Assembly (NCBI GenBank): GCA_964647825.1
Contig: CAZYJL010000012.1
Coordinates: forward strand, 1-31,506
Reading direction: 5' to 3'
From: VFKI01 sp964647825
Lineage (GTDB): Bacteria; Pseudomonadota; Gammaproteobacteria; DSM-16500
Length of the DNA stretch: 31,506 nucleotides
The notes beneath the pieces were generated by a model. The model saw nothing but the letters and a program-made list of their open reading frames with translations. It did no database searches and had not been told where the DNA came from. Shown here piece by piece: positions 16,521 to 24,947 of the stretch. The stretch's first letter is position 1. Every line of letters begins with the position of its first letter. Both the position numbers and the translations under genes were made by a program.

Positions 16521-17806
16521 TGCTGCATTCGACAGAAAATTCGCGCGAAAAACGGGAATCTGTCCTGTTGGTTCATGTTGATTTTAGCACGGATAGCATG
16601 CAGGAAGACTTGGAAGAATTTAAAAGATTGCTTTCAGCTGCTGGTGCAAAAATTCTTGAAATAATAACAGCTGTGCGTAAAGCACCCGATTCTCGTTATT
16701 TTGTGGGTAGCGGCAAGGCAAAAGAAATTCAGCAGGCTGTGCAACAATTCCATCCGGATTTAATAGCATTTAATCATGTGCTATCACCCGCTCAAGGAAG
16801 AAATCTTGAGCGCTTGCTAGGCTGTCGGGTGATTGATCGCACCGAATTAATCTTAGATATTTTTGCGCAACGTGCTCGCAGTTTTGAAGGTAAGTTACAA
16901 GTTGAATTGGCATTGTTGAAGCATCTTTCAACTCGGTTAATTCGAGGGTGGACACATCTTGAGCGACAGCGTGGTGGGATTGGGTTGCGAGGGCCTGGGG
17001 AGACGCAACTTGAGACGGACCGGCGTTTAATTCGTACGCGTATGCGATTGTTAACAGAGCGCTTGGCAAGAGTAAGAGGACAGCGCGAGTTAAGTCGTCA
17101 CTCGCGTCGTCGTTCAGCCATACCGACAGTTGTGCTTGTTGGCTATACGAATGCAGGAAAGTCGACCCTTTTTAATCGTTTGACTGGAGCAGATGTACTG
17201 GTTGCAGACCAACTGTTTGCAACGCTTGATTCGACTTTGCGTCGCATGGCGTTGCCGAGTATAGGACCGGTTGTCCTAGCAGATACGGTGGGATTTATCC
17301 GTCATTTGCCTCATGATTTAGTTGCGGCTTTTCGGAGTACGCTTGAAGAGGTGAGTGAGGCAGATCTCTTGCTACACGTGGTTGATGTGGGAGACACGCG
17401 TAAGCAAGAGACGATGCGCGAGGTGCAGGATGTGCTAGAAAGCCTAGATGCAAAAAGGGTGCCACAAATTGTCGTTTTCAATAAGATTGATAGTCTTGAA
17501 AGTGCACAGCACGCCTTTATTGCTACGCAAGAAGGCGATGGTCTACGTGTGTTTGTATCCGCACAGACAGGTGCGGGGATAGACGTTCTTTTTCATGCTA
17601 TTGCGAAGGCGTTGGCCGGAACACGAACGGAACGTTGGTTGGTCACACAACCACATGAGTCAAAATTGCGGGCAGAGCTTTATGCCATTTCTGCTGTTTT
17701 GGCAGAAGAAATAGATGATGCTGGTAATATTTGTTTGCGTGTTAATTTGCCTGATAAAGAGTGGGAACGGTTTCATCGTAAGCGTGATAAAAAAAATGAA
17801 GAATAA
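16520..17806 (+). CDS. hflX: GTPase HflX (ribosome-associated)
   Basis: Ribosome-binding GTPase that splits stalled 70S or 100S ribosomes. The N-terminal HflX domain contains RKAPDSRYFVGSGKAKEI, LSPAQGRNLERLLGCRVIDR and the linker signature GGIGLRGPGETQLETDRR. The G domain shows G1 GYTNAGKST (about 207-215), G3 DTVGF and G4 NKID. The 428 residues are a normal length. The ATG overlaps the hfq stop by one base. The usual next gene, hflK, is separated by a nested repeat (17811-18103). Confidence 0.97.
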   Translation: MLHSTENSREKRESVLLVHVDFSTDSMQEDLEEFKRLLSAAGAKILEIITAVRKAPDSRYFVGSGKAKEIQQAVQQFHPDLIAFNHVLSPAQGRNLERLLGCRVIDRTELILDIFAQRARSFEGKLQVELALLKHLSTRLIRGWTHLERQRGGIGLRGPGETQLETDRRLIRTRMRLLTERLARVRGQRELSRHSRRRSAIPTVVLVGYTNAGKSTLFNRLTGADVLVADQLFATLDSTLRRMALPSIGPVVLADTVGFIRHLPHDLVAAFRSTLEEVSEADLLLHVVDVGDTRKQETMREVQDVLESLDAKRVPQIVVFNKIDSLESAQHAFIATQEGDGLRVFVSAQTGAGIDVLFHAIAKALAGTRTERWLVTQPHESKLRAELYAISAVLAEEIDDAGNICLRVNLPDKEWERFHRKRDKKNEE

Positions 17807-17810
17807 AACT

Positions 17811-18103
17811 AGAGTCTGTTAACAATAGGTTATCTTTAATCATTTTAATATCAAATACACGCTTCTTGATTGGATTTGATTCTCGAAAACTTCCTGTTTT
17901 CTCGTCACATGATTTAAAATAACGCATTGCCCTTTGTGCCCGACATTTTTTTAATACTGTAAACTTTTAACTCGCTGATCGTAAAAAACGGTCTTTCATG
18001 CACTGGTTTTTACTATTGCCGACATCCTGTTCACTCGCCAGTGATTTAAAAGTTTACAGTATTAGAAAAATGTCCGGTACGGAGTTTATTGCCAACAGGC
18101 TCT
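17811..18103 (+). repeat. Repeat family A, copy 2, interrupted by a family B element
   Basis: The left part (17811-17931) matches copy A1 through its terminal inverted repeat, the gattggatttgattctcg core and the inner hairpin; the right terminus (18088-18103, attgccaacaggctct) continues after a foreign 156-bp insert. Joining the two parts restores an element like A1. The hexamer attgcc occurs on both sides of the insert (17926-17931 and 18088-18093), as expected of a target duplication. It starts four bases after the hflX stop. Confidence 0.82.
17932..18087 (+). repeat. Repeat family B, copy 1 (inserted within A2)
   Basis: A 156-bp palindromic element. Its ends carry the inverted repeat cgacatttttttaatactgt on the left against acagtattagaaaaatgtccg on the right, extending into aaacttttaa on each side. 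Copy B2 at 22564-22710 is the same element in the opposite orientation, sharing the gtaaacttttaa arms, the gatcgtaaaaaac block and gtgcatg. The exact ends are uncertain by a few bases. Confidence 0.82.
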
Positions 18104-18157
18104 CAGTAACAGATTGATTAAAATGTTTTTTTTGAATTTTTGTACTTAATGGAACGG

Positions 18158-18163
18158 TATAAT
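18158..18163 (+). promoter_or_regulatory. Possible -10 element before hflK
   Basis: A perfect TATAAT lies about 105 bases before the hflK start and just downstream of the nested repeat. No good -35 stands at 17 bases; TTGAAT at 18132-18137 is 20 bases away. It may provide transcription of hflK-hflC-purA independent of hfq-hflX. Confidence 0.3.
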
Positions 18164-18267
18164 TGCCTTCCTCTTTTTTCTTCATGATTGCGTATACGAT
18201 GCTAGGCCACTAGAATCATTCTTTTGGTCTTTCGATAAACTGCTGCAGAATTTTGGAGTACTCTTCC

Positions 18268-19464
18268 ATGCCGTGGAATGAACCCGGTAACAATGGTCGT
18301 CGCCCTGACCCGTTTGGTGGAGGGGGGAATCAGTCTTCGCCTCCTGATTTGGATAAACTTTTAGGCGATTTTTTGCGCAAGATAAAAGGATTTTTTCAAT
18401 TCCAACAGAAAGGCAAAGGTGGGAATACAACAGGGACAGGCGGGACCAATAAACGCTTGGCAAGCTTAGGTACAATTTTTGGAATTATTATTTTTATGTG
18501 GGTTTTGTCAGGGTTTTTTATTGTGAACCCTGCAGAAGAGGCGGTTATTTTAAGGTTTGGGCGTTATACAACCACACTTCAACCCGGACTGCATTGGATC
18601 GCTCCTTTTATCGAAAAAAAATATATTTTGAATGTGCAGCAAATTCATTCTTTTTCGATTGATGGCGACTTTCTTACTAAATCATCCGATCATAGTGATG
18701 CGCCGGTGGTCCCGGGTGTTGGTTCGTTGTCGGATGATGCGGCTAATTCTGATCAGTCAAAAAATCTTGTGAATGTAGAGCTGACCGTGATGTATCAGAT
18801 CAGTGATCCGAAAGCGTATCTTTTCCATGTGGTGGATCCTGATGAGACGATTAAACAAGTTGCAGCCGGTGCATTATCTGAAGTAACGGGTACGATGAAA
18901 TTAGATGATGTTTTGACAACCGGTCGAGAGTTATTGGCTTCAAATGTGTTAACACGATTACGACGTGTTTTAACAGAATATGATGCAGGGCTCGAAGTAC
19001 AAGGTGTGACCTTACGTAAGGTGCAAGCGCCTGATGAAGTACGTGCAGCATTTAATGATGTGAATCGTGCAGAGCAAGACCGCAAAACCTCCATTAATCA
19101 AGCACAGGCATATGCCAGTAAAGTGATTCCTTTAGCACAAGGTGCCGCTGCGCGTACATTGGCAGACGCGGAGGGTTGGCGACAGCAAAAAGTGTTACAA
19201 GCAAAAGCTGCTGTTTCGCGTTATGAAGCGTTGTTGAAAGTTTTTTTAACAGACCCCGATGTCACACGACAACGTATGTATATGGATGCAATGGAAAATG
19301 TGTTGAAAAATACAACTAAAATTCTAGTCGATACGGGTTCGACAGGGAATGTGTTTTATTTACCATTGGATCAGCTACTAAAGCAGGCAGGCTTGCCGCC
19401 AAAATCTGCTGCTACCGTTGCATCTTCTGTCGTATCATCCGGCGATGCTGGAGGTGAAAAATGA
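18268..19464 (+). CDS. hflK: HflK, membrane-anchored modulator of FtsH protease
   Basis: SPFH/band-7 protein that forms the periplasm-facing HflK/HflC cage around FtsH. The Pro/Gly/Asn-rich N-terminus (MPWNEPGNNGRRPDPFGGGG) is characteristic, followed by one transmembrane helix at about 66-86, then NPAEEAVILRFGRY and the band-7 domain, with the VQGVTLRKVQAPDEVRAAF block. Length is 398 residues. ATG 18268 follows TTGGAG at 18253-18258; the same frame opens at TTG 18253, which is part of that ribosome site. The stop overlaps the hflC ATG by four bases. Confidence 0.96.
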   Translation: MPWNEPGNNGRRPDPFGGGGNQSSPPDLDKLLGDFLRKIKGFFQFQQKGKGGNTTGTGGTNKRLASLGTIFGIIIFMWVLSGFFIVNPAEEAVILRFGRYTTTLQPGLHWIAPFIEKKYILNVQQIHSFSIDGDFLTKSSDHSDAPVVPGVGSLSDDAANSDQSKNLVNVELTVMYQISDPKAYLFHVVDPDETIKQVAAGALSEVTGTMKLDDVLTTGRELLASNVLTRLRRVLTEYDAGLEVQGVTLRKVQAPDEVRAAFNDVNRAEQDRKTSINQAQAYASKVIPLAQGAAARTLADAEGWRQQKVLQAKAAVSRYEALLKVFLTDPDVTRQRMYMDAMENVLKNTTKILVDTGSTGNVFYLPLDQLLKQAGLPPKSAATVASSVVSSGDAGGEK

Positions 19465-20399
19465 AGGCAACTTATATTCTTAAAATTATCGCGGCTGTAT
19501 TTATTTTTAGCTTCGTGCTTATTTTTTCAGGCGCTATTTTTACTGTCAAAGAAGGTCAGAGCGCATTAATTTTGCGTCTTGGAAAAATTGCTGGCATGGA
19601 AAAAGGAAAAGATGCGGATCTTTCCGTGGTGTTGCAACCCGGTCTGCATTTAAAATTACCGTTTATTGATCAGGTGCGCTTTTTTGATACAAGAATGCAA
19701 CAGATTGCTACGTCATCTAAGCAATTGCTGACGGTTGTCACAAAAGAACAAACCTATCTCGTTGTGGATTATTTTGCTCGTTGGCGCATTATAGACCCGA
19801 TTAAATTCTATATTAGTACAGGTGGGAGCGTTGTACGCGCTGATACGCTACTTGAGCAACGGTTGAATGATATTGTGCGTGCAGAGTATGGCAAGCGCAC
19901 GAGTAATGAAGCGATTTCAACAGGACGTGCTGCAATGATGTTGGCGATTCAGGAACAGGCAGCCTCTGTCGGTAAAGATTTAGGTGTGAGTGTGACAGAT
20001 GTGCGTATTCGGCAAATTACATTACCTTCGGATGTAATGGGTTCTGTGTTTCGTCGTATGGCGACGGAGCGTCGACAATTTGCTGAGGCAAAGCGTGCGG
20101 AAGGCATTGAAAAAGCAGAAGAGATTAAATCCCTCGCTGATCAGCAAGTTACCGTGATCAAAGCAAAAGCACTAGCGGAAGGAGCCATGCGTCGTGCGCA
20201 GGGTGACCAAGAAGCCGCAATGATTTATGCAAAGTCATACCGTACGAATCGTGATTTTTATGCATTTTACCGGAGTTTGTTAGCCTATCAGCATAGTTTT
20301 GCGGATAAAAAAGATATCTTGTTGCTTAAGCCGGATGGACAATTTTTTAATTATTTTCATGGCGTTGAGCCAAGAACACGTTCTGTTGGAGTAAATTAA
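19461..20399 (+). CDS. hflC: HflC, membrane-anchored modulator of FtsH protease
   Basis: Partner of HflK. One N-terminal transmembrane segment (about 5-27) precedes the band-7 domain starting FTVKEGQSALILRLGKI; further blocks are VLQPGLHLKLPFIDQVRFFDTR and MATERRQFAEAKRAEG, then an alanine-rich helix typical of stomatin-like proteins. Length, 312 residues, is slightly less than E. coli (334). The ATGA overlap with hflK indicates coupling. purA follows four bases after the stop; the small DUF2065 gene often found between hflC and purA is absent. Confidence 0.96.
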   Translation: MKATYILKIIAAVFIFSFVLIFSGAIFTVKEGQSALILRLGKIAGMEKGKDADLSVVLQPGLHLKLPFIDQVRFFDTRMQQIATSSKQLLTVVTKEQTYLVVDYFARWRIIDPIKFYISTGGSVVRADTLLEQRLNDIVRAEYGKRTSNEAISTGRAAMMLAIQEQAASVGKDLGVSVTDVRIRQITLPSDVMGSVFRRMATERRQFAEAKRAEGIEKAEEIKSLADQQVTVIKAKALAEGAMRRAQGDQEAAMIYAKSYRTNRDFYAFYRSLLAYQHSFADKKDILLLKPDGQFFNYFHGVEPRTRSVGVN

Positions 20400-20403
20400 T
20401 TTC

Positions 20404-21750
20404 ATGTCAGCAATTGCTATCGTGGGTAAAAATACGATTATATTGGGTGCTCAATGGGGTGATGAAGGTAAAGGAAAAATTGTTGATTTGCTAATGGAAG
20501 AAGCCGCTGTGGTTGTGCGTTTTCAAGGCGGCCACAATGCTGGTCACACGTTAGTGATAGATGGCAAGAAAACGATTTTGCGTTTAATTCCTTCAGGTAT
20601 TTTACATCGTCATGTTTTATGTATGATTGGGAATGGCGTTGTGCTGTCTCCTGAAGAGCTATTAAAAGAAATTACCGAGCTTGAACGTAAAGATAGTGCT
20701 GTAACGGAGCGTTTACGCATTAGTGATCAATGTGCGCTTGTTTTACCGTCGCATGTTGCACTTGATCAAGCACGTGAAAAGGCGCGAGGCAATGCAGCGA
20801 TTGGTACAACCGGGCGTGGCATTGGTCCTGCTTATGAAGATCGGGTTGCGAGAAGAGCTTTACGTTTTGGTGATCTTTTTAATGAAAAATTGTTTGCTGA
20901 GCGATTAGCAGATTTGCTTGAATACCATAATTTTTTATTAAAAAATTATTATCATGTGCAGACAATTGATTTTCAGTCTACTTATGATGCATTGATTTCT
21001 ATGTTGCCACGATTACGTCTAATGCGTGCAAATGTAGCGATGTTATTGCAAGAAGCACGTGTGGCTGGCAAACCTATTCTTTTTGAAGGTGCGCAGGGGA
21101 CATTGTTGGATATTGATCATGGTACGTATCCTTTTGTGACTTCATCTAATACGGTGGCAGGTGGTGCGAGTACCGGTGCAGGGATTGGCCCATTGTGTTT
21201 CAATAAAATTTTAGGCGTCGTTAAAGCGTATACAACACGAGTCGGTGCAGGACCATTTCCGACAGAATTGAAAAATGAAATTGGCAAATTAATTGGTGAG
21301 CGTGGCAATGAATTTGGTTCTGTGACTGGGCGTCCGCGACGTTGTGGTTGGTTGGATATAGTATTGTTGCGACGTGCAGCAACACTAAACAGTCTGTCGG
21401 GATTATGTGTGACTAAATTAGATGTGTTAGATGGATTTGATACCGTCAGTATTTGCACAGGCTATCGCTATGAAGGAAATCTCCTTTCTGCAGAAAAAGT
21501 GGATATGCAGATTTTATCGGAGTATGAGCCTGTTTATGAAGTATTGCCTGGTTGGCAAGAGTCAACGAGAGGTGTAAAGCATTTTGCAGAGTTGCCAAGC
21601 AATGCGCAGAAATTTTTGTTACGTTTAGAGGCACTTGCCGGTATTCCGATTGATATTATTTCAACTGGTCCGGATCGTCTTGAAACGATTATATTAAATC
21701 ATCCATTCAAAGAGTTGGTGGATACGTATTCTGTGCGTGAGGTGTTGTAA
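20404..21750 (+). CDS. purA: Adenylosuccinate synthetase
   Basis: Converts IMP and aspartate to adenylosuccinate with GTP, the first step from IMP to AMP, continuing the pathway of the cluster at 209-11658. The GTP loop WGDEGKGK at 18-25 and GGHNAGHTLV follow the N-terminus, with TTGRGIGPAYEDR, LFEGAQGTLLDIDHGTYPFV, and the C-terminal VTGRPRRCGWLD and TKLDVLDG blocks. The 448 residues are somewhat longer than the usual 430, owing mainly to a short N-terminal extension. GGAG lies 12 bases upstream of the ATG. Codon and motif content look ordinary. Confidence 0.97.
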   Translation: MSAIAIVGKNTIILGAQWGDEGKGKIVDLLMEEAAVVVRFQGGHNAGHTLVIDGKKTILRLIPSGILHRHVLCMIGNGVVLSPEELLKEITELERKDSAVTERLRISDQCALVLPSHVALDQAREKARGNAAIGTTGRGIGPAYEDRVARRALRFGDLFNEKLFAERLADLLEYHNFLLKNYYHVQTIDFQSTYDALISMLPRLRLMRANVAMLLQEARVAGKPILFEGAQGTLLDIDHGTYPFVTSSNTVAGGASTGAGIGPLCFNKILGVVKAYTTRVGAGPFPTELKNEIGKLIGERGNEFGSVTGRPRRCGWLDIVLLRRAATLNSLSGLCVTKLDVLDGFDTVSICTGYRYEGNLLSAEKVDMQILSEYEPVYEVLPGWQESTRGVKHFAELPSNAQKFLLRLEALAGIPIDIISTGPDRLETIILNHPFKELVDTYSVREVL

Positions 21751-21766
21751 TATAAAAAATCAAATC

Positions 21767-21850
21767 TGCCGGAGAGAGGACTCGAACCTCCACAGGGTTT
21801 CCCCCACAAGTACCTGAAACTTGCGTGTCTACCAGTTTCACCACCCCGGC
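21767..21850 (-). tRNA. tRNA-Leu (anticodon CAG)
   Basis: Read on the minus strand, the sequence folds as a class II tRNA: acceptor GCCGGGG paired with CTCCGGC, D-arm with GGTAGAC, anticodon stem CAAGT/ACTTG around loop TTCAGGT (anticodon CAG), a long variable arm, and a T-arm with loop TTCGAGT. The discriminator base is A. CCA is not encoded. It lies 16 bases after the purA stop, in the opposite direction. Confidence 0.95.
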
Positions 21851-21962
21851 GAATGCGGCACACTATACCGCACTTGCTTTGATTGTCAATGCAATGAATT
21901 TTTCATGTAACTACTGAGTAGTTGCTTTTTCATTACATTGACAAGAAAAATTTACGATTCTG

Positions 21963-22343
21963 TTAAGAGGGGAGTAATCTTTTTCCTGTGATTTTTTTTT
22001 GGCAGCATGAGCAAACAAAAGGACAAGCAAGTGCATCTTCATTTTCTCGATAATCAAAAGTAATTTCTTCATCTTTATCAATTTTTCGAAGACTAATGAA
22101 TGCGCGATTTTTTCGATCAACGCGCGCATTGGGTTTGCAAGCATGATTCATGCAACCCGCAATAGGATCTTCAATATGGCGATTTTCATCAATTTGCACA
22201 GAAGTGCGCGTAGGGTAATTTAATATTTTTCCTTGCATAATAAACAAAGTAGCGTTTTCAGGGATTGTGTGTGTTGCATAGACGCCAAATCCGTTGAGAC
22301 TGTCTTTAATTTCAAGCTGAGGAAAGATTTGCTCATTTTTCAT
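21963..22343 (-). CDS. Small SET-domain protein, putative lysine methyltransferase
   Basis: A stand-alone SET domain of 126 residues. Visible motifs are GFGVYAT (18-24), MNHACKPNA (65-73, the NHxCxPN cofactor-binding signature), EEITFDY (92-98, catalytic-tyrosine motif) and a cysteine cluster CPFVCSCC (107-114) like the post-SET zinc site. Such domains use S-adenosylmethionine to methylate lysine; in intracellular bacteria some are secreted and act on host chromatin, but small chromosomal copies of unknown substrate are also common, so I do not claim an effector. ATG 22343 is chosen for the AAGGAAC just upstream; an ATG at 22385 adds 14 residues. It has no signal peptide. Confidence 0.85.
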   Translation of the reverse strand: MKNEQIFPQLEIKDSLNGFGVYATHTIPENATLFIMQGKILNYPTRTSVQIDENRHIEDPIAGCMNHACKPNARVDRKNRAFISLRKIDKDEEITFDYRENEDALACPFVCSCCQKKITGKRLLPS

Positions 22344-22385
22344 ACACTTTGTTCCTTTTGTGTATTGGAAATGGTTGTCAGGCAA

Positions 22386-22751
22386 TCTTGTTTCAGGCTT
22401 TAAATAACGGAGACATACTGAACATTATATGCCACTTGTCATGTGGTTTTTTATAAAATATATACAAATCAATGAGATGGGTGTTTTGATGACAAAATTT
22501 TATTTTAGTTAATTTTTTATCTATATGTTTATACTGAATCTTATTAGTCTATAACAATACACGCTGTACCAGATATTTTTTTGTGCTGTAAACTTTTAGC
22601 ACACTGGCGCGCGGACAGGACGTCCGCAAGAGTAAAATTCAGTGCATGGAAGACTGTTTTTTACGATCAGTGGGTTAAAAGTTTACAGCATAAAAAAATG
22701 TCCGGTACAGAGAAAAATACAGATAAAGTAAGTTGGGTAGGATGATAAGAA
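22386..22751. promoter_or_regulatory. Intergenic region with repeat B2 and divergent start sites
   Basis: About 365 bases between the divergent SET and acyl-CoA synthetase genes. The left half is very AT-rich (for example ttttttataaaatatataca near 22447) and is the likely place for promoters of both genes. The right half is filled by repeat B2. I see no gene. Confidence 0.4.
22564..22710 (-). repeat. Repeat family B, copy 2
   Basis: A 147-bp palindromic element, inverted relative to B1. The ends are ctgtaccagatatttttttg and its approximate complement finishing aaatgtccggtacag, each followed inward by the gtaaacttttaa arm. An inner hairpin gcggac-aggac-gtccgc lies near 22611-22627; B1 has a decayed version. 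It ends 41 bases before the start codon of the next gene, so it would be in the leader or promoter of that gene. Confidence 0.85.
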
Positions 22752-24923
22752 ATGAATTTTTCTTCGATAGATAAAATTTTTTCACCTTCTTCTATTGTGG
22801 TGATTGGTGCAAGTAACGAGTCAAATTCAGTGGGGGCTAAAGTTTTTAAGAATTTGTTGCGTGGTCAGTTTCGTGGGAAATTATATGCTGTGAATCCAAA
22901 GCATAAAATTGTGCAAGGTCAGCCATGTTTTTCATCAGTGGCAACGATTATGGATTCAGTTGATTTAGCGATTATAGTAACGCCTGCCAAGATCATTCCA
23001 TCAATCCTTGCAGAATGTGGAGAGAAAGGTATTCATGCAGCTATTGTGCTTTCTTCTGGATTTAGTGAGATGGGTGAAGAAGGTAAAATAATAGAGCTAG
23101 CACTCCATGAAATGGCACAGCGTTATTCAATACGATTAATTGGTCCCAATTGTCTTGGGGTGATGCGACCCGCAAAAAAAATGAATGCTTCTTTTGATAA
23201 TAATGCAGTATTGCCAGGATCAATTGCTTTTGTTTCACAGTCCGGTGCGCTTAGCGCGGGTATTTTAGATTGGGCTGTCAGCCGGAAAATTGGTTTTTCT
23301 GCAATGGTTTCTTTAGGCAATGCAGTCGATGTAGATTTTGCAGATATGCTAGATTATTTTGCTGCAGATAATGAGACAACAAGTATTTTGTTGTATATCG
23401 AAGGAATAAGACATCCGCAGCATTTTATGCGTGCTTTGCAAAATGCAGCAGCATGTAAGCCTGTTATCGTTTTAAAAGCCGGAAAAAATGCTGTTGGTGT
23501 GCGTGCTGCATTGTCACATACAGGTGCTTTGATTGGTAGCGATGCTGTGTTCGATGCAGCACTTCGACGGGGTGGCGCGGTTAGAGTCGCTAAAATGGAA
23601 GATCTTTTTTTGGTTGCAGAGATATTGATTGGTGCAAAAAAAATTTCAGGTAATCGTTTGATGATCATTACCAATGGTGGTGGTGCAGGTGTGTTGGCAG
23701 CAGATCGTGCAGCAGAATTGGCAGTTTCATTGATGCCATTACAAGCTGATACAGTCTGCGAATTAGATAAAATTTTACCAAAACAATGGTCACATCAAAA
23801 TCCTATAGATATTATTGGTGATGCAACGCCAGAGCGTTATGCAGCTGTGTTAGAATTGTGTAGAAAACAAGAAAATATTGATGGTATGTTAGTCATGCTT
23901 GTGCCTGTGGCAATGTCTAATCCTCTGCAAGTTGCTGAGAAAGTGATTGAGCATATTCAAAAAGAAAATAAGTTACTATTGGTTTGCTGGATGGGAGAGC
24001 GTCAAGTAAGATCATCAAGAAAATTATTTGCAAAATATAAAATTCCTTGTTTTGACACACCAGAAAAAGCAGTGGAAGCATTTCATTATCTTGTGATGTA
24101 CTATGCAAATCAGCAGTTGTTAAAGCAATCTCAAGTTCCCTCGGCTCGCATAGATCTAGCTATGCTTAATAATACGAAGAGAATAATAGCGAGTATTTTA
24201 AAACAAAAACGCACTTTATTAACAACTATAGAGTCTAAATCACTCTTAAAATTATTTGGCATACCCGTCACAGAAACCTATGCCGTTGATACCGTCTCTG
24301 CCGCGATTCTAAAGGCAGTAGAAATTGGTTTTCCTGTTGTGATGAAAATAAATTCACCAGATATTTCTCATAAATCAAAAGTTGGTGGTGTGTATTTAAA
24401 TATTCGTTCTGTTGAGGAAGTACAGATTGCTTTTGATGAAATGATGCAGAAGATAAAAACGCACTGTCCTGGCGCTGCAATTCTCGGCGTGACAATTGAA
24501 CCACACTATCAAAATTTATACGACCGTGAAATTATGATTGGTGTTGTTAAAGATAGTGTGTTTGGTCCAGTCATTAGTTTTGGAGCAGGTGGGACATTAG
24601 TAGAAGTGATAGGTGACCATGTCTTAGCATTACCGCCCTTAACAAAATTTGCTGCAAGACAGTTAGTTGAACAGGCAAAAATGATGAAACCTGCGGGGAA
24701 ATTGAAGGCGCTGACGTCAACACAGTTAGAAGGTTGTGTTCAGCTATTGTTGAGTGTATCTAATATGGTTTGCGAGCTGTCTTGTATTCAAGAAATGGAT
24801 ATTAATCCTTTGATTATTAATGAAACTGGAATGATTGCTGTCGATGCACGCATTATTCTTTCAGAAGAAAAAAAAGAGTCGCAATCTTATGCACATTTAG
24901 CAATAAAACCAGTATATTCTTAA
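22752..24923 (+). CDS. ADP-forming acyl-CoA synthetase / Pat-like protein without acetyltransferase domain
   Basis: Residues 1 to about 130 are a CoA-binding Rossmann domain (IVVIGASNESNSVGAKVFKN), about 145-290 a succinyl-CoA ligase-like domain with IGPNCLG, FVSQSGAL and LSHTGALIGSD, where His256 aligns with the phosphorylated histidine of archaeal acetyl-CoA synthetases (ADP-forming). A flavodoxin-like region follows, then an ATP-grasp domain (about 480-705) with GFPVVMKINSPDISHKSKVGG and ISFGAGGTLVEV. At 723 residues it lacks the C-terminal GNAT domain of the related lysine acetyltransferase PatZ, so acyl-CoA/acid interconversion with ATP synthesis is more likely than protein acetylation. 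The substrate is unknown. The ATG lies shortly after repeat B2, with AGGA upstream at 22738-22741. Confidence 0.85.
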   Translation: MNFSSIDKIFSPSSIVVIGASNESNSVGAKVFKNLLRGQFRGKLYAVNPKHKIVQGQPCFSSVATIMDSVDLAIIVTPAKIIPSILAECGEKGIHAAIVLSSGFSEMGEEGKIIELALHEMAQRYSIRLIGPNCLGVMRPAKKMNASFDNNAVLPGSIAFVSQSGALSAGILDWAVSRKIGFSAMVSLGNAVDVDFADMLDYFAADNETTSILLYIEGIRHPQHFMRALQNAAACKPVIVLKAGKNAVGVRAALSHTGALIGSDAVFDAALRRGGAVRVAKMEDLFLVAEILIGAKKISGNRLMIITNGGGAGVLAADRAAELAVSLMPLQADTVCELDKILPKQWSHQNPIDIIGDATPERYAAVLELCRKQENIDGMLVMLVPVAMSNPLQVAEKVIEHIQKENKLLLVCWMGERQVRSSRKLFAKYKIPCFDTPEKAVEAFHYLVMYYANQQLLKQSQVPSARIDLAMLNNTKRIIASILKQKRTLLTTIESKSLLKLFGIPVTETYAVDTVSAAILKAVEIGFPVVMKINSPDISHKSKVGGVYLNIRSVEEVQIAFDEMMQKIKTHCPGAAILGVTIEPHYQNLYDREIMIGVVKDSVFGPVISFGAGGTLVEVIGDHVLALPPLTKFAARQLVEQAKMMKPAGKLKALTSTQLEGCVQLLLSVSNMVCELSCIQEMDINPLIINETGMIAVDARIILSEEKKESQSYAHLAIKPVYS

Positions 24924-24947
24924 ATTAAATGTAAGTATAATTTTTTA

